Source: Acidimicrobium sp. BACL17 MAG-120823-bin42 (GTDB lineage: Bacteria > Actinomycetota > Acidimicrobiia > Acidimicrobiales > Ilumatobacteraceae). From it: a stretch of DNA of 5,346 nt. A program made the translations under genes and the position numbers. Under the pieces are notes generated by a model. That model made no database searches. It was not told the origin of the DNA and saw nothing but the letters and a program-made list of their open reading frames with translations. Shown here piece by piece: positions 4,954-5,346 of the stretch; the first letter of the stretch is position 1, and each line of letters begins with the position of its first letter. The DNA is taken from positions 1 to 5,346 of the forward strand of contig LIAZ01000086.1 in the NCBI GenBank assembly GCA_001438985.1, read 5' to 3'.

Positions 4954-5346
4954 GTGCACACACGACGTCTCATTCTCACATTGCAGTTTGCGATGGGCGT
5001 CTTGGCCGCTGGATATGGGGTGATGTTCACCATGCTGGACGACTGGCGGAGAGAATACGGCATTCAAGAAACCGGCCTCAGCATGATCATCGCGATTGGC
5101 TTTTTCACATCATTTGTTGCACAGCTCACCATTGCCCCGCTTGCCGACAAAGGACACGCACGAAAACTTCTGAGTCTGGGCATGCTCGCCAATGCAGTAG
5201 GCGCAGTCATGATGGCTTTCGGCGAATCACTACCTGCGTTTCTCCTCGGACGATTCGTCATGGGTCTTGGTGCAGGAATCGCAATTCCTGCAATTAAACG
5301 CATCGTTATTGTGAGCGACCCAGAAAACATTGGCCGCAACTTGGGG
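4954..5346 (+). CDS. Major facilitator superfamily transporter, 3'-truncated by window end
   Basis: The frame from GTG 4954 runs open to the last base and gives the first 131 residues of a polytopic membrane transporter; the rest lies outside the window. It starts MHTRRLILTLQFAMGVLAAG, a basic N-terminus leading into the first membrane helix, followed by the periplasmic loop DDWRREYGIQETGLS, the second helix (IIAIGFFTSFVAQL), and the family's loop-2/3 motif A as APLADKGHARKLL, with the conserved Asp and basic residues. Helices 3 and 4 follow: LGMLANAVGAVMMAFG, then LLGRFVMGLGAGIAIPA with the helix-4 Arg of motif B. It would move a small solute across the cytoplasmic membrane, probably driven by the proton gradient; direction and substrate cannot be told. 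Divergence by 70 bases from the oxygenase/dehydrogenase operon makes import of its substrate or export of a related compound plausible. The GTG is preferred because it gives the complete N-terminus and follows a -10-like hexamer; ATG codons further in would cut into helix 1. Confidence 0.85.
   Translation, partial: MHTRRLILTLQFAMGVLAAGYGVMFTMLDDWRREYGIQETGLSMIIAIGFFTSFVAQLTIAPLADKGHARKLLSLGMLANAVGAVMMAFGESLPAFLLGRFVMGLGAGIAIPAIKRIVIVSDPENIGRNLG

Noticed and set aside
2230..4955. 11-base direct repeat TGTGGCAAGGT at 2230-2240 and 4945-4955, both just before gene starts
   Set aside because: It might be a shared regulatory site, but the distance to the start codon differs (6 bases versus overlapping the GTG), flanks do not match, and an 11-mer containing AAGG near start sites can recur by chance.
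4944..5297. 117-codon plus-strand frame and a 91-codon minus-strand frame (5064-5339) at the right end
   Set aside because: Both overlap the MFS coding frame; the 4944 frame gives His/Arg/Cys-rich nonsense, while the frame from 4954 has clear membrane helices and MFS motif A.

Overview
The window looks like a compact, chromosomal housekeeping/metabolic stretch from an actinobacterium (Actinomycetota). The arguments are: an F420/FMN-type PPOX-class oxidoreductase, a Nei/Fpg glycosylase of the actinobacterial Nei2 style, a NUDIX-fold protein of the DUF4916 type (a mainly actinobacterial family), an SSADH with the actinobacterial-looking active-site context, and start sites that fit leaderless transcription. 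Base composition is close to balanced, and only about 220 of 5346 bases lie outside genes, so a streamlined planktonic-type actinobacterium is plausible. The lineage is an inference from protein families, not from a marker gene. No mobile element, tRNA, rRNA, CRISPR array or phage gene is visible.

Layout, left to right: a 5'-truncated PPOX-class flavin/F420 oxidoreductase (+, to 374); a Nei-like DNA glycosylase (-, 375-1265); an unrecognised 102-residue protein (+, 1311-1619); a DUF4916/NUDIX-fold protein (-, 1616-2152); a DoxX-like four-helix membrane protein (+, 2247-2684); a two-gene operon read leftwards, made of a 2-oxoglutarate/Fe(II) oxygenase (4032-4883) followed by a succinate-semialdehyde-type aldehyde dehydrogenase (2640-4022); and a major facilitator transporter (+, from 4954) cut by the window end.

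Apart from the oxygenase-dehydrogenase pair, every gene is on the opposite strand to its neighbour. The three convergent junctions have no intergenic space: stop codons abut at 374/375, overlap by 4 bases at 1616-1619, and overlap by 45 bases at 2640-2684. Three divergent junctions (45, 94 and 70 bases) hold the promoters. Two starts (nei and the MFS gene) have a TANNNT -10-like hexamer exactly 6 bases before the start codon and no Shine-Dalgarno, the leaderless arrangement; the 102-aa gene, the NUDIX gene and the DoxX gene instead have purine-rich ribosome binding sites.

The likely functional unit is the right-hand part: transporter diverging from oxygenase plus aldehyde dehydrogenase, suggesting uptake and oxidative breakdown of an unidentified small organic compound. 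The most unusual point is the Nei-like protein, whose N-terminal catalytic proline is replaced by arginine although Glu3, the beta-sandwich lysine, the GIGN motif and the zinc finger are kept. I did not find convincing evidence of a wholly new biological system.
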